From an uncultured Lachnospiraceae bacterium (GTDB taxonomy: Bacteria; Bacillota; Clostridia; Lachnospirales; Lachnospiraceae), in assembly GCA_900553305.1 (NCBI GenBank), contig USDI01000147.1, positions 1 to 5,985 on the forward strand: a DNA stretch of 5,985 nt, given 5' to 3'. The position numbers and the translations under genes are program-made. Positions 1-5,161 of the stretch are shown here, piece by piece (positions within the stretch are counted from its first letter, which is position 1; each line of letters begins with the position of its first letter). Below the pieces are notes generated by a model. The model was not told where the DNA came from, ran no database searches, and saw nothing but the letters and a program-made list of their open reading frames with translations.

Positions 1-135
1 TCGTAACTGTTCAGTACCTTCACAGTTACGATGCAAAATCCATTCCAAATCGGCTTCGCCGATGGGATTTTGCATTACTGAATCATTTTCTTAGGTCTTT
101 GCAGTAAATGCTTCGACCTGCACTGAATGGTTACG
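1..135. repeat. MITE/REP-like hairpin element with imperfect terminal inverted repeats
   Basis: The outer ends match in inverted orientation: bases 2-15 (CGTAACTGTTCAGT) against the reverse complement of 122-135 (CGTAACCATTCAGT), 12 of 14 identical. Nested inside are a perfect 10-bp inverted repeat (1-10 with 22-31), a perfect 11-bp inverted repeat (31-41 with 65-75) enclosing a second stem ATCGGC/GCCGAT (49-54 with 58-63), and TTACTG/CAGTAA (75-80 with 102-107) with AGGTC/GACCT (93-97 with 115-119). No coding frame of note crosses it. The dense folding bounded by inverted ends is what is seen; that it is a dispersed non-autonomous element or a structured RNA is inference. It touches the window edge, so its left boundary is uncertain. 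Confidence 0.55.
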
Positions 136-191
136 CTTACAGATACCTTTAAGGTTTTATAAACAAATTCACAGCAATTCAAAAGCAATAG

Positions 192-237
192 AAATCCCAC
201 AGATCTTTCCTGTAATAAGGAAGTTTCTGTGGGATTT
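192..237 (-). terminator. Rho-independent-type hairpin downstream of the DUF896 gene
   Basis: AAATCCCACAGA (192-203) pairs perfectly with TCTGTGGGATTT (226-237), and an inner TTCC/GGAA stem (207-210 with 219-222) extends the fold. Reading leftward the stem ends in TTT and is followed shortly by TATTGCTTTT, a moderate U-run. Reading rightward it ends in ATTTTAA. It may therefore work in both directions, closing the leftward glgX-DUF896 transcript and any rightward transcript entering from the left edge. It is the first terminator-like structure seen after the DUF896 stop codon. Confidence 0.6.
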
Positions 238-248
238 TAATATGAGTT

Positions 249-274
249 TTCTGATTTTATCCATTCCCTCATAT
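249..274. repeat. Diverged outlying copy of the 37-bp repeat unit
   Basis: TTCTGATTTTAT (249-260) is identical to the core of the 37-bp units at 660-918. ATTCCCTCATAT (263-274) is identical to 642-653 in the unit nearest the DUF896 gene. The two pieces lie in the same order and orientation as in the array, with two extra bases between them. A unit-like sequence is thus also present on the far side of the DUF896 gene, about 350 bp from the main array. Common descent is inferred from these two 12-base matches; low-complexity AT-rich sequence is the alternative. Confidence 0.45.
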
Positions 275-276
275 AG

Positions 277-368
277 AATCTATAGCTTAATCCCTATAAC
301 TTGATTCTATAACTTAATTCTATTGCTTAATCCTATAATTTAATTCTAAAACTTAATTCTATAGCTCA
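277..368. repeat. Tandem array of seven 13-bp units
   Basis: Seven adjacent copies of a unit close to ATTCTATAACTTA are seen. They start at 277, 290, 304, 317, 330, 343 and 356; the second copy has one extra base. The unit at 304 is the consensus; others differ at one to three positions (for example ATTCTATTGCTTA, ATCCTATAATTTA, ATTCTAAAACTTA). The array lies in the 3' untranslated region of the DUF896 gene and ends 8 bases from its stop codon, before the hairpin at 192-237. It is very AT-rich and encodes nothing obvious; replication slippage is the likely origin. Confidence 0.8.
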
Positions 369-376
369 TATTCAGA

Positions 377-607
377 TTATTCGTTTGCTCCTTTACTATC
401 CCGGAGTTTCTTGGTGACCTTCTCGATCGTACCGTCCGGGCGCTCGATTTCCATATTTTCCAGCTGACCGCGCAGATTGTTCTTCACGCTGTCAATATAT
501 ACCTGGCGAAGCTGCTTCTGTTCCTGCTTCTCTTCCTCCGAGAGTCCCTCCTTCTGGGATTTGTGGTACAATTCATTGATTCTCTGAATCGTTTCTTCAA
601 GTGTCAT
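377..607 (-). CDS. DUF896 (UPF0291, YnzC-like) small protein
   Basis: This 76-residue soluble protein matches the small DUF896 family by its pattern: an N-terminal segment RINELYHKSQ, an acidic turn LSEEEKQEQ, then KQLRQVYIDSVKNNLRGQL and a short tail with a DG turn (residues 58-59). Family members are short two-helix proteins of about 70-80 residues, so the length is normal. No catalytic residues, signal peptide or membrane segment are seen. The biochemical role is unknown; the Bacillus subtilis member YnzC sits in an SOS-linked operon, but no LexA box was noticed here. The ATG start is supported by AGGAG (616-620), 8 bases upstream, within a longer purine-rich stretch. No clear promoter of its own was found in the repetitive DNA upstream, so it may be read from glgX. 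Confidence 0.88.
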   Translation of the reverse strand: MTLEETIQRINELYHKSQKEGLSEEEKQEQKQLRQVYIDSVKNNLRGQLENMEIERPDGTIEKVTKKLRDSKGANE

Positions 608-622
608 ATATCATACTCCTTC

Positions 623-931
623 CTTCTCCTCCAAATTTTATATTCCCTCATATCCTGATCGGATCTTTCTGATTTTATATTCTTTCCACACTCACTCAGG
701 TCTTTCTGACTATATATTTCTTCCTCAACCACTCAGGTCTTTCTGATTTTATATTCCTTGGCATCCTGCTCAGGTCTTTCTGATTTTATATTTCTTCCTC
801 AACCACTCGGATCTTCCTGATTTTATATTTCTTCCTCAACCACTCAGGTCTTCCTCATTTTATATTTCTTCCTCACCCGCCCAGGTCTTTCTCATTTTAT
901 ATCCCTTGGCACTCTGCTCAGGTCTTCCTGA
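623..931. repeat. 37-bp tandem repeat array (about eight units) running into the 3' end of glgX
   Basis: Units start at 623, 660, 697, 734, 771, 808, 845 and 882, every one exactly 37 bp, with a partial ninth at 919-931. The conserved part is CAGGTCTTTCTGATTTTAT followed by AT. The remainder comes in two versions: TTCTTCCTCAACCACT (units 697, 771, 808 and, with changes, 845) and a version containing CTTGGCA and ending CTGCT (units 734 and 882). The units at 697 and 771 differ at only two bases; the unit at 623 is the most degenerate. The partial ninth copy is coding: it forms the last codons and stop of glgX. On the transcribed strand each unit carries TATAAAAT, which resembles a -10 box but has no suitable -35. 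The period is not a multiple of three and no open frame runs through, so it is a minisatellite, not a coding repeat. Confidence 0.9.
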
Positions 932-3011
932 TCCCCACAAATACTGCGGCAGTTCTTGGATGAAGCCAATACTCCGTGATGGGCACTTTCCCGTTTTCTT
1001 CTCCTGTTCCATCCAATGACGTATCTGCAAAGCATCTCCATTCATAGGCTTCCGGAAGCTTTGGCAATTCGAACCTCTGCTCCTCCCAGTAAACATTCAG
1101 TGCCACATATACCAGATCCTCTCCCTGACCGGTCTTTCCTGCATAACAGACCGCAAGAGCCTTTGTGTCAGAATTGATTTCATGCTCAAAAGGTTTATCT
1201 GTATGAACACTTACTGTCGGAAAACCGGTCTCTGATGGTGCCTGGTCACTCCGGATTGCCGGGTGCTCCTTTCGAAACTGGATCATCTTTTTGAAAAACC
1301 GGTAAAGCTCCCGGTTCGTCTTAAGACGATTCCAGTCCAGCCAGGAAATTCCATTATCCTGACAATAGGGATTATTATTTCCCAAACGGGTATCTCCAAA
1401 TTCATCCCCGGCAAGAAACATGGGCGTTCCCCGGCTGCACATCAGAGCCAGACATGCATTTTTCATCATTCTGAGACGAAGCCTTTGTATTTCCGGGTTC
1501 GTTGTTTCTCCCTCTTCTCCACAGTTCCAGCTCCGGTTATCATCATGCCCGTCGGAGTTGTTCCAGCCATTGTCTTCATTGTGTTTTCCGTTGTAGGAAT
1601 AAAGATCCCAAAGTGAAAAGCCGTCATGACAGGTGATAAAATTAATAGAAGAATCGTAGCCCTTATACTGACCGGTATACAAATCCATAGATCCGGTCAA
1701 CCGGTTTGCCGCAGCAGCCGCAAACCAGTAATCTCCTTTTAAAAAGCTTCTCATGTCGTCCCTGTATTTTCCGTTCCACTCTGCCCAGCGGGTAAAGGCC
1801 GGAAAACTGCCCACCTGATAAAGTCCACCGGCATCCCATGCCTCTGCGATAAGCTTTACATTACGCAGAACCGGATCTCCTGCCAGATTTTTTAACAGCG
1901 GCGGCTGATTCATGGGCGAACCATCTTCATTCCGTCCCAAAATACTGGCCAGATCAAACCGGAAGCCGTCTACATGGTATTCTATCGTCCAGTACCTTAA
2001 GCATTCCAGAATCATCTGCTGCACAACCGGATGATTGCAGTTCAGCGTATTGCCGCACCCACTGAAATTATAATACAGGCCCTCTGGAGTAAGCATGTAA
2101 TAAACCCGGTTATCGAAGCCCTTAAACGAAAAGAAGGGTCCCTTTTCATTTCCTTCTGCAGTATGGTTAAAAACCACATCAAGAATCACTTCAATGCCAT
2201 TGGCATTCAGCTCCCGGATCAGCCCCTTCAGTTCATCACCTTCCCGGTTAAATTCTTTTTGTGCAGTATAGCTGGTGTTCGGTGCAAAAAAGCTAACCGG
2301 ATTATATCCCCAGTAATCCAGAAGCATCCGGCCGTTAACCTCACGCCTTCCCATCGTCTCATCAAACTCAAATATCGGCATAAGCTCCACAGCAGTGACT
2401 CCCAGATCCTTAAGGTAAGGGATTTTTTCCCGGATCCCCGCAAAGGTTCCCGGATGTTCAACCCCGGAAGAGGCATCCTTCGTAAATCCCCGGACATGAA
2501 GCTCATAGATAATCAGATCCTGAATCGGTCTGACCGGATCCACATGATCCCCCCAGTCAAAATCATTGACCACTACTCTGGCCCGGTACCCATGATCCTG
2601 ATTAGGCTGTTCTCCCCATACGCTCTGTCCGGTAACTGCTCTTGCATAGGGATCCAGAAGTGGCTGTGTTTTGTCAAAAATAAGGCCTTTTTCCGGAGCA
2701 TATGGACCATCCACCCGGTAAGCATACTCAAAATCATAAATATCCAGTCCAAAAACGATCATGGAATAGACACCACCGATCCGGTAATGCTTCGGAAAAG
2801 GTAAAACTGCATAGGGTTCCTTTTCTCCTCTATGATACAAAAGGAGCTCCACCGCTGTTGCTTCCAGAGAGCACACCGTAAAATTCACACCCTCTCTTAG
2901 CGCCGTTGCTCCGTTAATTCCATAAAACCCGGGTCTTACGTCATATCCGTTAACCTTATCTAATGGTATAAGATGCTTTTCCTCTGTCGCAACCATTGAT
3001 TTCCCATCCAT
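918..3011 (-). CDS. glgX: Glycogen debranching enzyme GlgX (isoamylase-type, GH13)
   Basis: This 697-residue cytoplasmic enzyme should hydrolyse alpha-1,6 branch linkages in glycogen, working with glycogen phosphorylase in storage glucan breakdown. An N-terminal CBM48-like beta domain (about residues 25-120) is followed by the GH13 barrel (about 165-560) and a C-terminal beta domain (about 600-697). All four GH13 motifs are intact: DVVFNHT (278-284), GFRFD with nucleophile D353, AEAWD with acid/base E390, and TCHDG with transition-state aspartate D463. Length is normal for GlgX/TreX-type enzymes, and no signal peptide is seen. The ATG start has AAAGGAG at the right distance (AGGAG 3020-3024, 8-base spacer). 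The stop codon lies within the first copy of the 37-bp repeat array, so the last residues (IRKT) are encoded by repeat sequence. Substrate preference within the isoamylase/GlgX group cannot be told from sequence alone. Confidence 0.96.
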   Translation of the reverse strand: MDGKSMVATEEKHLIPLDKVNGYDVRPGFYGINGATALREGVNFTVCSLEATAVELLLYHRGEKEPYAVLPFPKHYRIGGVYSMIVFGLDIYDFEYAYRVDGPYAPEKGLIFDKTQPLLDPYARAVTGQSVWGEQPNQDHGYRARVVVNDFDWGDHVDPVRPIQDLIIYELHVRGFTKDASSGVEHPGTFAGIREKIPYLKDLGVTAVELMPIFEFDETMGRREVNGRMLLDYWGYNPVSFFAPNTSYTAQKEFNREGDELKGLIRELNANGIEVILDVVFNHTAEGNEKGPFFSFKGFDNRVYYMLTPEGLYYNFSGCGNTLNCNHPVVQQMILECLRYWTIEYHVDGFRFDLASILGRNEDGSPMNQPPLLKNLAGDPVLRNVKLIAEAWDAGGLYQVGSFPAFTRWAEWNGKYRDDMRSFLKGDYWFAAAAANRLTGSMDLYTGQYKGYDSSINFITCHDGFSLWDLYSYNGKHNEDNGWNNSDGHDDNRSWNCGEEGETTNPEIQRLRLRMMKNACLALMCSRGTPMFLAGDEFGDTRLGNNNPYCQDNGISWLDWNRLKTNRELYRFFKKMIQFRKEHPAIRSDQAPSETGFPTVSVHTDKPFEHEINSDTKALAVCYAGKTGQGEDLVYVALNVYWEEQRFELPKLPEAYEWRCFADTSLDGTGEENGKVPITEYWLHPRTAAVFVGIRKT

Positions 3012-3108
3012 TGCCCAGACTCCTTTTCCTGTATTCTTCGCTTCTGTCCTGATCTCCTCTGCCGCCTCCCCATGACCAATTCATTTACGGCTGCAGAGTT
3101 ATGCTTAA

Positions 3109-3138
3109 AGTATACCACACCCCCTAATTGTTCCACAA
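3109..3138 (-). promoter_or_regulatory. Probable sigma-A promoter of glgX
   Basis: On the minus strand TTGTGG (3133-3138) is followed after 18 bases by TATACT (3109-3114), preceded by TG one base upstream, giving an extended -10 box. Transcription would start near 3102, leaving a leader of about 90 bases before the glgX ATG. No terminator is seen between the upstream ATC-hydrolase-like gene and this site, so read-through into glgX is also possible. Confidence 0.55.
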
Positions 3139-3172
3139 TGCTGCATTTCGCATTGGTCACATAGGTGTCATT

Positions 3173-3808
3173 TCAGAAACTTTTCTTTTTGTACCCACAG
3201 TCACAGTAGGGACCGCCGGAGGCAATGGTATACTGCCGCACAAAATCCGTCACACCTCCTGCCTCACTCATGGTATAATCCAGATGGCACAGGGCAGGAG
3301 TCAGGTCATACAGCCCCAGCTCCTTCATCAATACACAGATGCCGCATTGGGTAAAGCGTCCCTCGTAGCCACTGCCATCCGGATATTCGTAAAACTCCAT
3401 GTTCCACGAGTAGGGGTTGCGGTCAGCGGCTTTCAGGTCGGCGGTGGCCTTCATAGCAGCAATATCCTTTGCGGTAAACTTGCTTTTTCCGCTCTTACGG
3501 CAAAACCACCGCATGGGCGTTGTCATCATGGATTTTGCGTAGTAATCTGTCAGGCTGTCCATCTCCGGGCGCTGCGGCATGGAAAGGATGAACGCCCCGA
3601 TCATTGCACAATTGATAAGATTCATTTTGAAGCGGTCACCTTTTTCAAATTCGGGCAATTCGGAGATAATCTCTTTATATTTTGCTTTTGCCTTGTGGGT
3701 TATGTCCCTGGCGCTTTCATCATTGTAGCCGAATATCTCGGTAAGCTGAGTACGAAACGATTTTGCCAACAGAGTCCACATACCGAAAGGCATTCCGAAA
3801 TAGTTCAC
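3173..3808 (-). CDS. L-2-amino-thiazoline-4-carboxylic acid hydrolase family protein
   Basis: This 211-residue protein (GTG start) matches the ATC hydrolase family by its C-terminal half: RFTQCGICVLMKELGL, then LCHLDYTMSEAGG, then RQYTIASGGPYCDCGY. Conserved-looking residues include C155, C158, C174, D177, G198-G199, C202 and D203. In characterised Pseudomonas pathways ATC hydrolase opens the thiazoline ring of ATC on the way to L-cysteine; most clostridial members are untested, so the substrate here is unknown. No signal peptide or convincing membrane helix is seen. A TTG start at 3823 is open in frame, but GTG at 3808 is preferred because GGAGGG sits 7 bases before it and it overlaps the upstream stop as GTGA. 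The gene is therefore coupled to the alpha/beta hydrolase gene before it. Family assignment is fairly sure; the exact reaction is not. Confidence 0.85.
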   Translation of the reverse strand: MNYFGMPFGMWTLLAKSFRTQLTEIFGYNDESARDITHKAKAKYKEIISELPEFEKGDRFKMNLINCAMIGAFILSMPQRPEMDSLTDYYAKSMMTTPMRWFCRKSGKSKFTAKDIAAMKATADLKAADRNPYSWNMEFYEYPDGSGYEGRFTQCGICVLMKELGLYDLTPALCHLDYTMSEAGGVTDFVRQYTIASGGPYCDCGYKKKSF

Positions 3809-4737
3809 TTTTTGTCCCTCCAATCACATATAACGCAGGTCATACGATGGTCAATGTCAATGCGTGCCGCTTTACATTCCCTGGGATATTTTTTTGCAGC
3901 GCTGAACGCCAGTCTGACGAACAGTGCCGAACCGACGGGCAGCATGGTTTTGAGCATACCTTCGGGGAATACAAAGTGCGTGCCGTGCTCATATACGACC
4001 GCCTCGACTTCGCAGGAATGCGGTTTCTCCGCAAGACGTCTCTCAATACGGCGAATGTATTTCGCGGTATTCCAAAGCGCATCATCCTCCGCACCAACAA
4101 GGAACAGTCTGCCGCGGATATTCTCAACCTTTATGAATTCCTCCCCGGTGATCGCGTGCACCGCTTCGGAGTCGTCAAACAGCTTACGCGAGGCTATCAT
4201 ATTGCCAGTGCGTTTGGACTCCTCTGCGATCATGCGCCAATAGTCGGGGTGTTTATAGCAAAACGGCATGTAGGGCAATGGCCTGCCCCCGTAGGAAAAG
4301 AGCGATTCGCCCTCAATTGGCCATTCCTTGCAGCCGTCCTTTTTGCCCTGCATGAACCCCTGCCACACGAAGTCACTAGGCGTCATTGCGACGGTTAGAG
4401 AGATATCACTGAATATCGAAGCCGCCGTCAGGGCGAGAGTGCCGGTAGTTGAGGCTCCGGCAATACCTATCTTTGCATTGCCGTGTGTTCTGAGCCATAC
4501 TATTGCTTTTTCGATACGCTCAAGCGGATAGTTGTGATGACCGTAGTCCTTTTTCCCTGGTGACATGGTCAATACATTCACGCCAAGGCGAAGCAGCCAC
4601 TTCACCGCAGAACGCGCCATATAATCCTCTGGGTCATCGCCGAGCATGGTGATGATGGCACAGTCTTGGCCGCTCCTGCACTTCCAATATGCTCCGTAAA
4701 ATCCATCACTTTCAACATCAAAATGAATGTGTTTCAT
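3805..4737 (-). CDS. Alpha/beta hydrolase, BAAT/acyl-CoA thioesterase C-terminal domain type
   Basis: This 310-residue protein has an alpha/beta-hydrolase fold. A nucleophile elbow GIAGASTTG places the likely catalytic serine at S96; the acid is probably D218 or D219 in VGAEDDALW, and the histidine H254 in EHGTHFVFPEG. The EDDALW and GTHFxFPE surroundings resemble the C-terminal domain of bile acid-CoA:amino acid N-acyltransferases and acyl-CoA thioesterases. The N-terminal beta-sandwich domain of the animal enzymes is absent, and the nucleophile is serine rather than the cysteine of true BAAT, which favours a hydrolase or esterase over an N-acyltransferase. No signal peptide is seen. The ATG has a consensus AGGAGGT (4745-4751) with a 7-base spacer. 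It is first gene of the pair with the ATC-hydrolase-like gene (GTGA overlap) and follows a methyltransferase relic. The substrate is unknown. Confidence 0.82.
   Translation of the reverse strand: MKHIHFDVESDGFYGAYWKCRSGQDCAIITMLGDDPEDYMARSAVKWLLRLGVNVLTMSPGKKDYGHHNYPLERIEKAIVWLRTHGNAKIGIAGASTTGTLALTAASIFSDISLTVAMTPSDFVWQGFMQGKKDGCKEWPIEGESLFSYGGRPLPYMPFCYKHPDYWRMIAEESKRTGNMIASRKLFDDSEAVHAITGEEFIKVENIRGRLFLVGAEDDALWNTAKYIRRIERRLAEKPHSCEVEAVVYEHGTHFVFPEGMLKTMLPVGSALFVRLAFSAAKKYPRECKAARIDIDHRMTCVICDWRDKK
3816..3821 (-). promoter_or_regulatory. Ribosome binding site that sets the GTG start at 3808
   Basis: GGAGGG on the minus strand lies 7 bases before GTG (3806-3808), inside the last codons of the upstream hydrolase gene. 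The competing TTG at 3821-3823 overlaps this site and could not use it. GTG overlaps the upstream TGA (3805-3807) in the four-base arrangement typical of translational coupling. Confidence 0.8.
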
Positions 4738-4744
4738 TAAAATT

Positions 4745-4868
4745 ACCTCCTATGGTAGAATGAATCTGTTCATACTTTTTCGTATACCACCCTGTCTTTT
4801 TGCATAAAACGGTCATATATACCTGCATTTCTGTCCCGCAAATTCTTGTGTTCCCGCATTGCCGTCAT
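4745..4868 (-). pseudogene. Truncated N-terminus of a SAM-dependent methyltransferase-like gene
   Basis: Reading leftward from ATG at 4866-4868 (or ATG at 4857-4859, better spaced from GGAAAAGG) an open frame of 32 codons ends at TGA 4770-4772. It contains NLRDRNAGIYDRFMQKDR and VVYEK, recalled as resembling the opening of clostridial class I methyltransferases, in which a segment like NAxxYxRFMxKDRxAYxxMY precedes the SAM-binding glycine motif. After the stop, a shifted frame continues plausibly as YEQIHSTI up to the hydrolase ribosome binding site. So the gene appears frameshifted and cut at about residue 40 of an expected 200 or so, with no SAM-binding motif left. It may still be translated as a leader peptide ahead of the hydrolase gene. 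Family assignment rests on memory of the motif. Confidence 0.55.
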
Positions 4869-4878
4869 CCTTTTCCAA

Positions 4879-4894
4879 GTTAGATATATCTAAC
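4879..4894. promoter_or_regulatory. 16-bp perfect palindrome, putative operator 1
   Basis: GTTAGATATATCTAAC is a perfect 16-bp palindrome of form GTTAG-N6-CTAAC. It lies about 20 bases before the start of the methyltransferase relic, where a repressor would cover the transcription start of the hydrolase operon. A second site with identical arms and spacing lies 34 bp away centre to centre. The binding protein is not identified. Confidence 0.6.
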
Positions 4895-4895
4895 C

Positions 4896-4923
4896 ATAGT
4901 ACGCGCATCCGAGTTAGCATCAG
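4896..4923 (-). promoter_or_regulatory. Tentative promoter of the relic/hydrolase/ATC-hydrolase operon
   Basis: On the minus strand TACTAT (4896-4901) lies 16 bases after CTGATG (4918-4923), a weak -35. The -35 would fall within operator 2 and the start point, near 4889, within operator 1, which suits repression. The match to consensus is modest; the location between the terminator at 4941 and the first start codon is the main argument. Confidence 0.3.
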
Positions 4924-4930
4924 CTAACTC
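4911..4930. promoter_or_regulatory. Inverted repeat, putative operator 2
   Basis: GAGTTAGC (4911-4918) and GCTAACTC (4923-4930) form a perfect 8-bp inverted repeat with a 4-base centre. The inner part, GTTAGCATCAGCTAAC, has the same GTTAG-N6-CTAAC arrangement as the palindrome at 4879-4894. Two matching sites about three helical turns apart suggest cooperative binding of one dimeric regulator; the alternative, RNA hairpins, is less natural because the arms are identical between sites. Confidence 0.6.
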
Positions 4931-4940
4931 CCATATTGGG

Positions 4941-4961
4941 AAAAAGCCGCATTTCTGCGGC
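4941..4961 (-). terminator. Strong leftward rho-independent terminator
   Basis: Read on the minus strand, GCCGCA-GAAA-TGCGGC forms a perfect 6-bp GC-rich stem with a GAAA tetraloop (4946-4961), directly followed by TTTTT (4941-4945). It closes transcripts coming from the AraC-type gene and from the promoter at 5022-5050, insulating the operator-controlled hydrolase operon. A small alternative GCC-GAAA-GGC stem overlaps its 5' side. Confidence 0.85.
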
Positions 4962-5015
4962 CTTTCGGCTTATTCAAATAACTTCCACCACCGTTGCAGT
5001 GACTTTTGTTTTCTT
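4941..5015 (-). ncRNA. Possible short (about 75-nt) promoter-to-terminator transcript
   Basis: A start point predicted 7 bases after the -10 box at 5022-5027 and the terminator ending at 4941 would define an RNA of about 75 bases. It could form a CACTG-CAA-CGGTG hairpin (one G-U pair) followed by the terminator stem. No known riboswitch or small-RNA family was recognised, and no usable start codon with a ribosome binding site was found in it. It may be a genuine small RNA, an attenuated leader for the hydrolase operon, or only the remains of a lost gene's promoter and terminator. Confidence 0.25.
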
Positions 5016-5021
5016 GGTCAT
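4974..5021 (-). pseudogene. Very short reading frame, possible gene remnant
   Basis: ATG at 5019-5021 opens a 15-codon frame (MTKKTKVTATVVEVI) ending at TGA 4974-4976, directly before the terminator stem. The peptide looks like the first strand of a small protein rather than random sequence, with a resemblance by memory to starts of TIGR04076-type proteins, but it is too short to assign. The ATG adjoins the -10 box, so the promoter at 5022-5050 would start transcription inside it; no ribosome binding site is evident. It is best treated as a remnant or a chance frame. Confidence 0.2.
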
Positions 5022-5050
5022 ATTATAGCGTGCTTACTTCTTTTTTGCAA
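5022..5050 (-). promoter_or_regulatory. Near-consensus sigma-A promoter directed leftward
   Basis: On the minus strand TTGCAA (5045-5050), a 17-base spacer and TATAAT (5022-5027) make the best promoter match in the window. Transcription would start near 5015. Nothing clearly coding follows before the terminator at 4941-4961, about 75 bases on, which is why its purpose is unclear. Confidence 0.65.
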
Positions 5051-5092
5051 TAGTATAGTATGGGTATCCCCTAATTCTGTCTCATGCGACAT

Positions 5093-5161
5093 TCAAAAGA
5101 CTTCACCTGTCAGCGGCTCCACAGCAAAGCTATCCAGGACGTTATGCGGATTATACTCTTT
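5093..5161 (-). pseudogene. Possible 3' fragment of a lost gene
   Basis: In a different frame from the AraC-type gene, and overlapping its last codons, a 22-codon stretch reads KEYNPHNVLDSFAVEPLTGEVF and stops at TGA 5093-5095. A stop codon lies immediately upstream, so it has no start of its own. The composition (a hydrophobic core and a PLTGE turn) looks protein-like, as would the tail of a gene whose body was replaced by the AraC-type gene. The family is not recognised, and chance cannot be excluded for so short a stretch. Confidence 0.2.

Noticed and set aside
623..931. CRISPR array
   Set aside because: The units are contiguous 37-bp copies with no unique spacers between them.
1263..1616. 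Plus-strand open frame of 117 codons
   Set aside because: Antisense shadow of the glgX C-terminal half.
2031..2804. Plus-strand open frame of 257 codons
   Set aside because: Antisense to the conserved GH13 part of glgX; no recognisable domain and no ribosome binding site of note.
2956..3084. Possible 42-codon upstream frame in the glgX leader
   Set aside because: It starts in the leader and runs into glgX out of frame, but has no ribosome binding site and an arginine/glycine-rich sequence arising from purine-rich leader DNA.
2960..3160. Minus-strand open frame of 66 codons overlapping the glgX start
   Set aside because: It crosses the glgX promoter and reads glgX in another frame; composition is unlike a protein.
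3809..3823. TTG at 3823 as the start of the ATC-hydrolase-like gene
   Set aside because: The TTG overlaps the GGAGGG site that properly serves GTG at 3808, and GTG gives the usual GTGA coupling.
3840..4127. Minus-strand open frame of 95 codons
   Set aside because: Out-of-frame shadow inside the alpha/beta hydrolase gene.
3128..4243. Plus-strand open frame of 371 codons
   Set aside because: It lies antisense to the hydrolase pair, which have clear family motifs and ribosome binding sites; the predicted protein is of odd composition and matches no family recognised.
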